DNA of 64,000 nucleotides, from the NCBI GenBank assembly GCA_024233215.1, contig JACKPW010000003.1, positions 186,001-250,000 on the forward strand, read 5' to 3'. The notes beneath the pieces are model-generated. The model was not told the origin of the DNA and searched no databases. It saw nothing but the letters and a program-made list of their open reading frames with translations. Below are positions 50,511 through 59,534 of this stretch, piece by piece; within the stretch, counting starts at the first letter, position 1, and each line of letters opens with the position of its first letter. The position numbers were made by a program, and so were the translations under genes. This DNA comes from Verrucomicrobiales bacterium (GTDB lineage Bacteria > Verrucomicrobiota > Verrucomicrobiia > Limisphaerales > J093).

Positions 50511-51821
50511 TCATTTCCGCCGCAACTTCGCGGCATAGGCGCCGTCCGACCGGCTCTCCGGCGGGAACAGCTCGCGATCCTCCTGCAACTCGAACTGGGG
50601 GTGTTCGGACAGGAACGCGTCCACCACCCCCCGGTTCTCCTCCGGTTCCAGGCTGCAGGTGCTGTAAACGAGGACCCCCCCCGGCTTGACCGCCAGCGAC
50701 GACCGGTGCAGCAGATCCCCCTGCAGCGCCGCCAGCCGTCCGATCTCGTCCGGCTGAATGCGCCAGCGCAAATCGACCCGCCGCCGCATGACTCCCGTGT
50801 TCGAGCAGGGGGCGTCCACCAGCACCCGGTCAAACAGCCCCTCCGCCGGCGCCCCGGGCTCGTCCTCCGGCAGTTCGCCGCACACCACCGAACGCAATCC
50901 CAGTCGGACGCAATTCTCCCGCAGCCGGCGCACCCGGTCGGCGTCCAGATCCAGCGCCAGAATCGTGCCGTCATCGTCCATCAACTGCGCCGCATACGTG
51001 GTCTTGCCACCCGGCGCCGCGCAGACGTCCAGCATCCGCTCCTCGGGCCGGGGATCGAGCAGGTGCACCGCCAGGAGCGTGCTGGGATCCTGCACGTAGA
51101 ACCAGCCCTCTCCGAAACTCCGCAGGCGGCTCAGCGGCGGATGGACCTTCAGACGGAAGACCAGGTTCTCGGGAACCCAGTTCCAATGACCAAAGTCGTA
51201 CTCCACTCCCTCCTCACGCCAGCGCTCGATCAGGCGGGTCGGCCGCACGCGCAGGAGGTTGATCCGGGCGTAGTTGGCTGAGGCGGCGTTGTTCCAGGCC
51301 AGCAACGCCGCCGTCTTTTCCGGCCCGAGGCGCTGCATCCAACGTGCCACCAGCCACCCCGGATGCGACCAGCCAAGGGCGGGGTCGGCCTGGCGAAGCT
51401 GTTCCAGTTCCGTCTGGACGGCGTCCCGTTCCCGGCAGTAGCCCCGCAGGAGTCCGTTCATGAATCCCGCTTGAGCCTCCACGCGAAACGGGTGGGCCAG
51501 GTCCACGGTGTCATTGACCGCCGCGTGGTCGGGCACCCGGTCAAGCCAGAAGATCTGGTAGAGGCCCAGCCGCAGCAGCACCTGCACCGGGCGCTTCTGG
51601 GGCCGGTCACTCGTGCGCCGCTGAATCAGCCAGTCCAGCGTGCCCTGCCAGCGCACCACTCCCAGCACCAGTTCATGTGCCAGCCGGCGATCCCGGTCCG
51701 GCAGAAAACGGAATCCCGGATCCGCTTCCAGCAGGTCCTCCGTAAACGCGTGGGCTTCCTCCCGGCGCAAAAGCACTCGGGCGGCAATGAGGCGGGCGGT
51801 CTCTCGCAACTCTCTCGACAC
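50511..51821 (-). CDS. rsmB: RsmB-like 16S rRNA (cytosine-C5) methyltransferase
   Basis: About 436 residues. The N-terminal NusB-like helical domain (TARLIAARVLLRREEAHAFT; VLGVVRWQGTLDWLIQRR) is followed by the SAM-dependent Nol1/Sun domain: MLDVCAAPGGKTTYAAQLMD (SAM loop), LALDLDADRVRRLREN, VDAPCSNTGVMRRRVDLRWR (catalytic Cys) and VYSTCSLEPEENRGVVDAFL (second Cys). It modifies C967 of 16S rRNA in E. coli. GTG 51821 fits the usual N-terminus; the frame is open to 51962, so a longer form cannot be excluded. Confidence 0.92.
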   Translation of the reverse strand: MSRELRETARLIAARVLLRREEAHAFTEDLLEADPGFRFLPDRDRRLAHELVLGVVRWQGTLDWLIQRRTSDRPQKRPVQVLLRLGLYQIFWLDRVPDHAAVNDTVDLAHPFRVEAQAGFMNGLLRGYCRERDAVQTELEQLRQADPALGWSHPGWLVARWMQRLGPEKTAALLAWNNAASANYARINLLRVRPTRLIERWREEGVEYDFGHWNWVPENLVFRLKVHPPLSRLRSFGEGWFYVQDPSTLLAVHLLDPRPEERMLDVCAAPGGKTTYAAQLMDDDGTILALDLDADRVRRLRENCVRLGLRSVVCGELPEDEPGAPAEGLFDRVLVDAPCSNTGVMRRRVDLRWRIQPDEIGRLAALQGDLLHRSSLAVKPGGVLVYSTCSLEPEENRGVVDAFLSEHPQFELQEDRELFPPESRSDGAYAAKLRRK

Positions 51822-51984
51822 AGCGGGATCATGCGGGCTGCCGCACTCCGGGCCAAGACTTTCAATGCAAGGGACGTTCAGAGCGCAGGGCACCGGCCCC
51901 ACCGCGACCGGATGGGAGCCACCCTTCTGCCGCCCCCAACGCCGGTCCGCCACCCAGGCCACCAGGCCAGGTATTCAGAGGCAG

Positions 51985-52024
51985 TGAGCCGCTTCCTGTT
52001 GCACCTGCAACAGGAAGCGGCTCA
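51985..52024. repeat. Perfect 40-bp palindrome
   Basis: Arms TGAGCCGCTTCCTGTTGCA (51985-52003) and its exact complement (52006-52024) around CC. It lies between the divergent rsmB and PQQ-propeller genes, where no terminator is expected, and has no T-run. It could be a regulator site, a cruciform, or an element end. Confidence 0.7.
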
Positions 52025-52049
52025 TCGGACCGCCGCAGGGCGCTGGAAT

Positions 52050-52067
52050 TGATACGTGTCCGTATCA
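52050..52067. promoter_or_regulatory. Operator-like inverted repeat upstream of the propeller gene
   Basis: TGATACG-TGTC-CGTATCA, a perfect 7-bp inverted repeat with a 4-base centre in AT-richer DNA, 53 bases before the start of the first PQQ-like gene. The size fits a dimeric repressor site; no regulator gene is adjacent. Confidence 0.4.
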
Positions 52068-52119
52068 TTCCGGTTGCAAACCCGGCAAACCGTGCCAATG
52101 TCAGGCTCCATCGTTTCTG

Positions 52120-54423
52120 ATGCATATGATGAGAAGCCCTTTTCTTAAGCAACAGTTCGGGCGCCTTCGGCGGACGGCCCTCGCGGTCCTGCTGGCTGCG
52201 GGTTGCCTTTCGACCGCCGCCCTGGCGGACGTCCAGGGGTGGCTGCACTGGCGCGGACCGTTTCAAAACGGCACCTCGCCCGAGACCGGCCTGCCGGACA
52301 CGGTGGAGGTGGGGGGCCGGAATCACCTCTGGACCTATGACATCTCCGGTCGTGGCGCACCGGTGATGGCCAACGGGCGCGTGTACTCGTGGGGCTATCG
52401 CGGGGAAGGGCCTGATCTGCAGGAGGTTCTGAGCTGTCTCGATGAGAAGACCGGGCAACTCATCTGGGAGATCGGTTTCAACGACTATCTGAGCGACACC
52501 GTCTACAACCGCTACTCCATCGGCAGTCCAACGATTGATCCCGAAACGGGAAACATCTACCTGCAGTCGACCTGTGGCCTGACAATGTGCGTGTCACCGG
52601 AGGGGAAGGTTCTCTGGCAAGTCAGCCTGATGGAACGTTTCGGCCGGCTCACCTTCCCCAACGGTCGCACCGGGGCGCCGTCCATCGATAATGACCTGAT
52701 GATCCTGCACGCGATCACCTCCTACTGGGGGGCGGACGGTCCGGCGCGCGACCGCTTCTATGCATTCGACAAGCGAACCGGCGATTTGGTGTGGAGTTCC
52801 ACCCCGGGCATCGGCCCGCAGGACAGCAGCTTCTCGTCGCCGGTGTTTGGCTGGAGCCACAACCGCCGGGTCCTGTACTGCGGCACCGGCTGCGGCAACG
52901 TCGTCTGTGTGGACGCCCGCGATGGGGCCCCGCTCTGGCGCTACCGAATTTCCTTGGGGGGAGTGAACAGTTCCGTCCTCCTGGATCAGGACCGCGTGAT
53001 TGCCATCCAGGGGAAGGAATCGGTGGACAGCTCGCAGGTCGGCCGGATGGTGGCGATCAAGCTTGGCGCCGAACCCGCACCGGGCCAGGCGGGCCCGATG
53101 GTTCTCGATCAATCCAGCGAGCTCTGGCGCAACGACCTGACGATGTTCACCAGTTCGCCGGTGCTGGTGGGGAACCGGGTCTACCAGGTCACCCACACCG
53201 GTGAACTGGCGTGTGTGGACGCCGACACGGGAAAGGTGCTCTGGGAGCATCGCCTGGCCAACAGTCAGCTCCATGCCTCCCCGCTCTACGCCGACGGCAA
53301 GCTCTACATACCGATGATCACGGGCACGTTCTACATTCTGAAGCCCGGCGACAACGGCGTGGAAGTGCTGGATGCCGAGGAACTCGACGGAGAATGCATC
53401 GGCTCCCCGTCGGTCTGGAACGGGCGGCTCTACGTGCATACCCGCAACCACCTCTACTGCTTCGGCACCGGTGCGCCGGGTCAGGGCATGGTCTCCGGCC
53501 CCGCCCTGCACAAGCAACCCGCAGCGGGAGCACTCGCGCGACTCCAGGTGGTCCCCAACGACGTGCTGCTCCATCCCGGTGAAACCGTTCAATTCCGGGC
53601 GGTTGGGGTCGATGCCGACGGTCACTGCGTGGGGGAGGCGAAGGACGCCACCTTCAGCAAATTCATTCCCCCCACCGCCAAGGTGAAGTCCGCGGTGGAT
53701 GGAACCCTGTCGGCCTCCGGGCGGTTGCAGGGGGGAGGCGAGGCCTCCGCCGGGGCCATTCGCGCGGTCACCCCGACAGGCATTGCCGGGGTCGCCCGGG
53801 CCAGAGTGTTGCCGGAGGCACCTTTCGCCGAGAATTTCGAGAGTTTCGTCCTCGACGAGGACAGCACGGCCGACGCGGGGGTGAAGTTCGCCTACCCGCC
53901 GCTTCCCTGGATCGGGGCCCGGTTCAAGTGGGAAGTGCGTGAGGCGCACGGCAGCAAGGTGCTGGCCAAGACGCTGGACAATGTCCTCTTCCAGCGCGCC
54001 ATGACCTTCATCGGGCCGCCGGGAATGTCCAACTACACCATCGCTGCGGACGTGCTCACCGACGGCAACCGTCGGATGCGCTCCAACGGCGGCGTCATCA
54101 ACCAGCGCTACATCATCGCCCTCGTGGGCAATTCGCAGGTTCTGGAAGTCAGCTCCAATTACGACCGGGTTCGCGCCAGCGTTCCGTTCCGCTGGGACGC
54201 AGGCAAGTGGTATCGGATCAAGTCCCGGGTGGACATCGCCCCTGACGGAACCGGCGTGGTGCGGGCCAAGGCGTGGTTGCGCGACGATCCCGAACCGGAA
54301 TCCTGGACCATCGAAGTGCCCCACCAGACCGCGCATCGCGAGGGTGCGCCGGGCCTGTTTGGCTTCTCCCCGCAGAGTCGCTACCCTGTCTACCTCGACA
54401 ACGTGAGCATCACCCGAAACTAG
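52120..54423 (+). CDS. Exported PQQ-like beta-propeller protein with C-terminal domains
   Basis: A 767-residue protein, signal RRTALAVLLAAGCLSTAALA. Eight-blade-type quinoprotein repeats run over about residues 50-450 (WLHWRGPFQNGTSPETGLPD, YAFDKRTGDLVWSS, CVDARDGAPLWRYRIS, CVDADTGKVLWEHRLA). No Glu/Asp PQQ-ligand set is obvious, so it may be a structural propeller of the BamB-like group. Beta-rich domains follow (about 460-570 and 580-767, the last concanavalin-like: YTIAADVLTDGNRRMRSNGG). ATGs at 52126 and 52129 are alternative starts. It is 26 bases before the next propeller gene. Confidence 0.85.
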   Translation: MHMMRSPFLKQQFGRLRRTALAVLLAAGCLSTAALADVQGWLHWRGPFQNGTSPETGLPDTVEVGGRNHLWTYDISGRGAPVMANGRVYSWGYRGEGPDLQEVLSCLDEKTGQLIWEIGFNDYLSDTVYNRYSIGSPTIDPETGNIYLQSTCGLTMCVSPEGKVLWQVSLMERFGRLTFPNGRTGAPSIDNDLMILHAITSYWGADGPARDRFYAFDKRTGDLVWSSTPGIGPQDSSFSSPVFGWSHNRRVLYCGTGCGNVVCVDARDGAPLWRYRISLGGVNSSVLLDQDRVIAIQGKESVDSSQVGRMVAIKLGAEPAPGQAGPMVLDQSSELWRNDLTMFTSSPVLVGNRVYQVTHTGELACVDADTGKVLWEHRLANSQLHASPLYADGKLYIPMITGTFYILKPGDNGVEVLDAEELDGECIGSPSVWNGRLYVHTRNHLYCFGTGAPGQGMVSGPALHKQPAAGALARLQVVPNDVLLHPGETVQFRAVGVDADGHCVGEAKDATFSKFIPPTAKVKSAVDGTLSASGRLQGGGEASAGAIRAVTPTGIAGVARARVLPEAPFAENFESFVLDEDSTADAGVKFAYPPLPWIGARFKWEVREAHGSKVLAKTLDNVLFQRAMTFIGPPGMSNYTIAADVLTDGNRRMRSNGGVINQRYIIALVGNSQVLEVSSNYDRVRASVPFRWDAGKWYRIKSRVDIAPDGTGVVRAKAWLRDDPEPESWTIEVPHQTAHREGAPGLFGFSPQSRYPVYLDNVSITRN

Positions 54424-54449
54424 AATCCACCGCCTCCATCCCCGCCCCC

Positions 54450-56000
54450 ATGAAGCCCATGCGCCTGTCCCTGATCGCCGCATTCCTCGTCTCCACCGCC
54501 CTCGCCCAGGCTGACGACTGGCCGGTGTGGGGACGCAACACCACCCGCAACTTCTACTCCCCGGCCCGGGACACCGTCTCCGACTTCAATCCCGGCCGGC
54601 TCAAGCGCGGCACCGAGGAGGTCGACCCGGCGACCACGAAGAACATCAAGTGGGTGGCCAAACTCGGCTCCGAAGCCTACGGCAATCCCACCGTCGCCAA
54701 CGGCCGCGTCTACGTCGGCACCAACAATGAATCCCCCCGCGACCCGCGGATTCAGGGGGATCACGGCATCCTGCTTTGCCTGGATGAGGCCACCGGCGAG
54801 CTGCAGTGGCAGCTCGTCGTCCCGAAACTCGGCGCCGGCAAGGTCAGTGACTGGGAGTTCCTCGGCATCTGCTCCTCTCCGGCGGTGGAGGGTGACCGGG
54901 TCTATCTGATCACCAGCCGATGCGAGATCATGTGCCTGGACGTGGCCGGCCTCACCAACGGCAACCAGGGGTATCAGGACGAGGCCGCCTACATCGCCGG
55001 CCCGGGCAAACCACCCGTCGAACCAGGGCCCAAGGGCGCCGACATCCTCTGGATCTTCGACATGCGCGAGGAACTGGGCGTCTTCCCCCACAACATCACC
55101 AGCAGCTCGGTCCTCGTGCTCAAGGACCGGGTCGTGGCCACCACCTCCAACGGCCAGGACTGGTCGCATGTCAACATCCCGTCGCCCCTCGCCCCCACCC
55201 TGGTCATGGTGGACAAGCAGACCGGCGAACTGATGGGGGAGGAGGGCTCGGGTATCAGCGAGCGACTCAAGCACTGCAATTGGTCCTCGCCCGCTTACGA
55301 CGTCATCGCCGGCCGGCCCACCATCGTCTTCGGTGCCGGCGACGGCTTCTGCTACGGCTTCGACATCAACCCCGTCAAGGGCGACGACGACCTGATGGTG
55401 CTCAAGGAACTGTGGCGCTACGACTGCGTGCCCGACAAATACAAGACCCGCGACGGCAAGCCGATCAAATACCCGTCCGCCGACGGCCCGAGCGAAATCA
55501 TCGCCACGCCCGTCCTTTATCAGAATCGCGTTTATGTCTCCATCGGTCAGGACCCGGAACATGGCGAAGGCGTGGGCAATCTGACCTGCATCGACGCCAC
55601 CGGATCGGGTGACATCACCCGGACCGGGAAGGTCTGGAACTTCGACGGCATCAAGCGAAGCCTGTCCACGGTCTCCATCGACCCGCAGAGCGGGCTGCTC
55701 TTCACCGCCGACTACTCCGGCTACGTCTACTGCTTGAACGCGGACACCGGGGAGCTCTACTGGCGTTACGACATGCTCGCCCATCTCTGGGGATCCACCC
55801 TGGTGGCGGATGGCAAGGTCTATCTGGGTGATGAGGACGGCGACTTCGTGATTCTGCCGGCGCGGAAGGACTTCGATCCGGACCAGGACAAGCCGCTTCT
55901 GGAGGTGATGTTCCCGACGTCGATCTACTCGTCGCCAGTGATCGCCAACGGGGTGCTTTACGTGGCGACCCACACCCACCTTTACGCGATCGGCAAGTAA
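54450..56000 (+). CDS. Exported PQQ-like beta-propeller protein
   Basis: A 516-residue protein with signal MKPMRLSLIAAFLVSTALAQ. Propeller blades show the WPVWGRNTTRNFYSP opening, LCLDEATGELQWQLVVP, SVLVLKDRVVATTSNGQDWS, YCLNADTGELYWRYDMLAHL and VIANGVLYVATHTHLYAIG. It resembles PQQ-dependent dehydrogenase-like proteins of Planctomycetes and Verrucomicrobia; the ligand and catalytic residues cannot be confirmed by eye. It follows the 767-aa propeller gene by 26 bases and precedes a transporter pair. Confidence 0.87.
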   Translation: MKPMRLSLIAAFLVSTALAQADDWPVWGRNTTRNFYSPARDTVSDFNPGRLKRGTEEVDPATTKNIKWVAKLGSEAYGNPTVANGRVYVGTNNESPRDPRIQGDHGILLCLDEATGELQWQLVVPKLGAGKVSDWEFLGICSSPAVEGDRVYLITSRCEIMCLDVAGLTNGNQGYQDEAAYIAGPGKPPVEPGPKGADILWIFDMREELGVFPHNITSSSVLVLKDRVVATTSNGQDWSHVNIPSPLAPTLVMVDKQTGELMGEEGSGISERLKHCNWSSPAYDVIAGRPTIVFGAGDGFCYGFDINPVKGDDDLMVLKELWRYDCVPDKYKTRDGKPIKYPSADGPSEIIATPVLYQNRVYVSIGQDPEHGEGVGNLTCIDATGSGDITRTGKVWNFDGIKRSLSTVSIDPQSGLLFTADYSGYVYCLNADTGELYWRYDMLAHLWGSTLVADGKVYLGDEDGDFVILPARKDFDPDQDKPLLEVMFPTSIYSSPVIANGVLYVATHTHLYAIGK

Positions 56001-56049
56001 GCAGGCAAACCCGGGCGCCGTCCCCACTCCACGCCATCCGCAAGTCATC

Positions 56050-56310
56050 ATGGCCCTCCCCAAACGCAACGGCGCCACGCTGGTCTGGCTGGCCTGTGCG
56101 GCGCTCTTCGTGCTGCATCAGGACTGCTGGAACTGGGACAACTCCTCCCTGGTCTTCGGCTGGCTCCCCGTCGGGCTGGCCTGGCACGCCGGCTTCTCCC
56201 TCGCCGCAACCCTCCTCTGGGCGGCCGCGACCCGGTGGGCCTGGCCGGAGGAAATCGAGCGTTGGGCGGAGGAAACCGACACCGCACCCGACCAAGGAGG
56301 GCCCCGATGA
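56050..56310 (+). CDS. DUF3311-like small membrane protein
   Basis: An 86-residue protein with two hydrophobic segments (LVWLACAALFVLHQDCWNW and VGLAWHAGFSLAATLLWAAA). Small DUF3311 proteins of this shape are usually encoded just before an SSS symporter, as here: its TGA overlaps the transporter's ATG (ATGA). A role as an accessory subunit is inferred from this pairing. Confidence 0.75.
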   Translation: MALPKRNGATLVWLACAALFVLHQDCWNWDNSSLVFGWLPVGLAWHAGFSLAATLLWAAATRWAWPEEIERWAEETDTAPDQGGPR

Positions 56311-57899
56311 TCGCCGCCGCCGAAGTCTCCCTGCTCCCGCTGTATCTGATCCTCGGCTACCTGGCGTTGCTGATCGGACTGGGGCTTGTCAGCAACCGGT
56401 TTTTCAAAGGCAGCAGCGCCGACTTCTTCGTCGTCAGCCGCTCCATCGGGCCATTCCTCCTGCTGATGTCCATCTTCGGCACCACCATGACCGGGTTCGC
56501 CATGGTCGGGTCCACCGGCAAGGCCTACAGCTCGGGCATCGGTGTGTATGGGCTCATGGCGTCGTGGTCCGGGCTGGTGCACAGCGCCGTGTTCTTCCTC
56601 GTGGGAATCCGCCTTTGGGCGGCTGGCAAGCGTTTCGGCTACGTGACCCAGTGCGAGTATTTCCGCGCCCGTTTCGATTCCCCGGCCCTGGGTTACCTGC
56701 TGTTTCCGGTGCTCGTGCTGCTGGTCATTCCCTATCTGTTGGTGGGCGTGATTTCCGCCGGCAAGTTCCTGCAGGCCACCACGGCACACATGTTTCCCGA
56801 GCTGTTCAAGCTCACCTTGCCGAACGGCAACCCCCACCCGCTCAGCGGTGGCGTACCCCCTTGGCTTGGGGCCCTGGTCATCTGTCTCATCGTGCTTTCC
56901 TACGTGTTCTTCGGCGGATTGCGCGGAGCCGTCTGGGCGAACACCTTCCAGACCATCATCTTCATGATCGCAGGCGGAGTGGCCTTCTGGCTCATTTCCG
57001 GCAAGCTGGGAGGCCTCCAGGCGGCCGCGCAGGCCGTGGCGGAGAGTGATTTCGGAAAACCACGGCTGGCCCGCGAGGGCTTGATCGGTCAGGCCCAGTT
57101 CTTCTCCTACTTCCTGGTGCCGCTCTCTGTCGGGATGTTCCCCCACCTGTTCCAGCACTGGCTCACCGCCCGCAGCGCAAAGAGCTTCCGGTTGACGGTG
57201 ATCGCCCACCCGCTCTTCATCGCCATTGTCTGGGTGCCGTGCATCCTCATCGGGCTCTGGGCCACCGCGCATCTCGGTCCGAATGCCAGTCCCAATGCCG
57301 TGCTCGGACGCATGGTCAACAGCCTGGTGCATTCGCCCGTCCTCACCGGTCTCGTCGCCGCCGGGGTGCTCGCGGCCATCATGTCGAGTCTCGACTCCCA
57401 GTTCATGTGCCTCGGCACCATGTTCACCAACGACATCGTCGTTCGCCTCGTCGGGCCCGACCGCTTCAACGACCGCCAAAAGATCCTGCTGGCCCGAGGC
57501 TTCATCCTGCTGGTGGTGGGCGTCACCTACGGCCTGGCGGTGTACCTGAAGGACAGTGCCCACGTGTTCGATCTCGGCGTCTGGTGCTTCAGCGGGTTTG
57601 CGAGCCTGTTTCCGATCGTGTTCGCCGCCGTCTACTGGCGGCGCGTCACCAAGGCCGGCGCCATCAGCAGTCTGCTGGCCGCCGCCGCCGTCTGGTTCGT
57701 GCTCTTCCGTCAGGACATCCTGGCAAAAGCCCCCGGCGCGGGTGAGGATGAGATGCTGATCTTCGGCCTGATGCCCGTCGCCATCATCTTCACGGTGTCG
57801 CTGGTTACGCTGGTCGTTGTATCCCTCCTCACCCGCCCGCCCGCGGCAACCACCGTCGACCGCTTCTTCCCGAGGCGCCCAGCCTCACTCGTTCCATGA
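56307..57899 (+). CDS. SSS-family sodium:solute symporter
   Basis: A 530-residue transporter with about 13 membrane segments. It starts inside the DUF3311 stop codon and begins with SLLPLYLILGYLALLIGLGL. Family motifs are SADFFVVSRSIGPFLLLMSI, FGTTMTGFAMVGSTGKAYSS, LSYVFFGGLRGAVWANTFQT and VLAAIMSSLDSQFMCLGTMF (sodium-site helix). Substrate is unknown; paralogue of the one at 23234-24799 but clearly different in sequence. Confidence 0.93.
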   Translation: MIAAAEVSLLPLYLILGYLALLIGLGLVSNRFFKGSSADFFVVSRSIGPFLLLMSIFGTTMTGFAMVGSTGKAYSSGIGVYGLMASWSGLVHSAVFFLVGIRLWAAGKRFGYVTQCEYFRARFDSPALGYLLFPVLVLLVIPYLLVGVISAGKFLQATTAHMFPELFKLTLPNGNPHPLSGGVPPWLGALVICLIVLSYVFFGGLRGAVWANTFQTIIFMIAGGVAFWLISGKLGGLQAAAQAVAESDFGKPRLAREGLIGQAQFFSYFLVPLSVGMFPHLFQHWLTARSAKSFRLTVIAHPLFIAIVWVPCILIGLWATAHLGPNASPNAVLGRMVNSLVHSPVLTGLVAAGVLAAIMSSLDSQFMCLGTMFTNDIVVRLVGPDRFNDRQKILLARGFILLVVGVTYGLAVYLKDSAHVFDLGVWCFSGFASLFPIVFAAVYWRRVTKAGAISSLLAAAAVWFVLFRQDILAKAPGAGEDEMLIFGLMPVAIIFTVSLVTLVVVSLLTRPPAATTVDRFFPRRPASLVP

Positions 57900-57915
57900 A
57901 CCGTCAACTGCGAGC

Positions 57916-57976
57916 GGAGGGCCGAGTTACACGAGGCCCTGATCTGATTCCAGGGACTCGCGGAGCTCGTCCCTCC
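57916..57976. repeat. Inverted pair of GGAGGG(A/C)CGAG repeat units
   Basis: The left arm begins GGAGGGCCGAGTTACACGAG (57916-57935). The right arm, read on the minus strand, begins GGAGGGACGAGCTCCGCGAG (57976-57957). The arms match imperfectly over about 27 bp. A third unit lies at 12724-12747. Confidence 0.7.
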
Positions 57977-58126
57977 GAGGGGGGGTTCAAGGTCCCATCG
58001 CATGCGGATTCGCGAAAGCGGGCTTTCCATGAACCGAGCGACGGGATCAGTCCTGCAAATGTTCGCGGCGCTCCCTCCGCCAACAGGGAGGACTGACCCC
58101 CCAAACCTGAGGCACCGATTCTTCCC

Positions 58127-59203
58127 ATGAACGTTGACGAGAACACGATTCAAACGGCGCGCGAGCAGCTGGACGCCCACGTGCGCGAGATCCTTGCCTG
58201 GCACTTCACGCCGGAGACCGGCTGCCCCTTCTGGCTCGATTGGGCGGCCCGGAACTTCGATCCGCGGGCCGAGGTGAAATCGTTCGCCGACCTGCTCACC
58301 CGGTTCCCACATTTCCAGGATGAATGGTTGCGCGACCTGCAACCGGAGGTCTGGGTGCCGGCGGCGTTTCAAGGCAAGCCCTATAACGTCTTCGAAACCG
58401 GCGGCACCACCGGCATGCCCAAACAGCGCATCGGCTGGAACGATTACAAAGTCGATTACGAGGAGTTCAGCGGGAAGGTGAGCGACGAGCACTTCCCGCG
58501 CGGCGGCGCCTGGCTGATGGTGGGGCCCACCGGCCCGCGCCGGTTGCGGCTGGCCATCGAGCACCTGGCCAACTTCCGCGGCAGTCCCTGCTACTTCGTC
58601 GATCTCGATCCCCGCTGGGTGAAGAAGGTGATTGCGAACGGTCAGGGCGAAATTGCGCGGGCCTACATGGATCACGTCATCGAGCAGGCTGTCATCCTGC
58701 TCAAACACCGCCGGATCACAGGGCTCTTCACCACCCCCAAACTCCTCGAGGCCCTGGCCGACAAACTCGACCTCCACGAGGCAGGCATCCGCGGGGTGTT
58801 CTGCGGTGGCACCACAATGAATCCCCAGTATGTCCGTTACCTGGTCGAGGAGGTGCTGGAGGGAAGGATCGGGTTCTACCCCACCTACGGCAACACGCTC
58901 ATGGGACTGGCCGCCAGCGTGCCGCTGACGCCGGAAGACAGGTTCTCCATCACCTACTACGCCCCTCAACCGCGAGCGGTACTGCGGGTCGTGAAACCGG
59001 CCCAGACGGAACAAACCGTCGGCTACGACGAATGGGGGCGCGTGGAACTCACCACCCTGACAAAGGAGTTCTTCATGCCCCGTTTCCTGGAACGTGACGA
59101 GGCCCTGCGCCGTCCCCCACGGGTTCCCTACGCCTGGGACGGGGTGGCGGAGGTGCGTCCCTTCGGCGCGATGGAGAAGAAGATCGTCGAGGGCGTCTAC
59201 TAG
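58127..59203 (+). CDS. Short PaaK-like acyl-adenylate-forming protein
   Basis: A 358-residue ANL-superfamily protein. The AMP-binding P-loop is FETGGTTGMPKQ (about residue 90). TTPKLLEALADKLDLHEAGI and FCGGTTMNPQYVRYL follow, with the A5-like YPTYGNTLMGLAA and DEWGRVELTTLTKEFFMPRF as the adenylation-domain end. Phenylacetate-CoA ligase-type proteins normally add about 80-100 C-terminal residues; these are missing, so it may activate an acyl group without forming a thioester itself, or act with a partner. No signal peptide. It is preceded by the repeat pair at 57916. Confidence 0.75.
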   Translation: MNVDENTIQTAREQLDAHVREILAWHFTPETGCPFWLDWAARNFDPRAEVKSFADLLTRFPHFQDEWLRDLQPEVWVPAAFQGKPYNVFETGGTTGMPKQRIGWNDYKVDYEEFSGKVSDEHFPRGGAWLMVGPTGPRRLRLAIEHLANFRGSPCYFVDLDPRWVKKVIANGQGEIARAYMDHVIEQAVILLKHRRITGLFTTPKLLEALADKLDLHEAGIRGVFCGGTTMNPQYVRYLVEEVLEGRIGFYPTYGNTLMGLAASVPLTPEDRFSITYYAPQPRAVLRVVKPAQTEQTVGYDEWGRVELTTLTKEFFMPRFLERDEALRRPPRVPYAWDGVAEVRPFGAMEKKIVEGVY

Positions 59204-59534
59204 CGCCACTGGCGTTCAGGATTCGGTTTTCAGGCGTGCAGTACGTTGCTGCCCAGCGACTCCGCTTTATCGATGCAGATGCATCAGAGTTTTGCACAGG
59301 TCCTTTGACCGGGGCTCCTCGCGATCGCCGACGCGAACACTCAAGATCCCAGCGTCCCCCAAACCGCGAAACGGCGGCGGGCACCTGAAGCAACTGTTAC
59401 CGGGGAGGGAACGGCGCCGTGCGCTTCATCCCGCGCTTGATCCGGCCTGGCCCATGGGTTAAGCCCTTGCCCACAAATGCCCCGTCGGTTCGACGTTCCA
59501 TGGCCGGGAGGGCGTTCGCATATCCGAGCCAAGA
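59204..59534. other. Intergenic region before the second GH127 gene
   Basis: No gene is seen. It contains the palindrome GATGCAGATGCATC (59272-59285), a possible regulator site, and the TTCAGGATTCGGTTTTCAGG wording (from 59217) also seen near 12800. No promoter could be defined. Confidence 0.4.
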
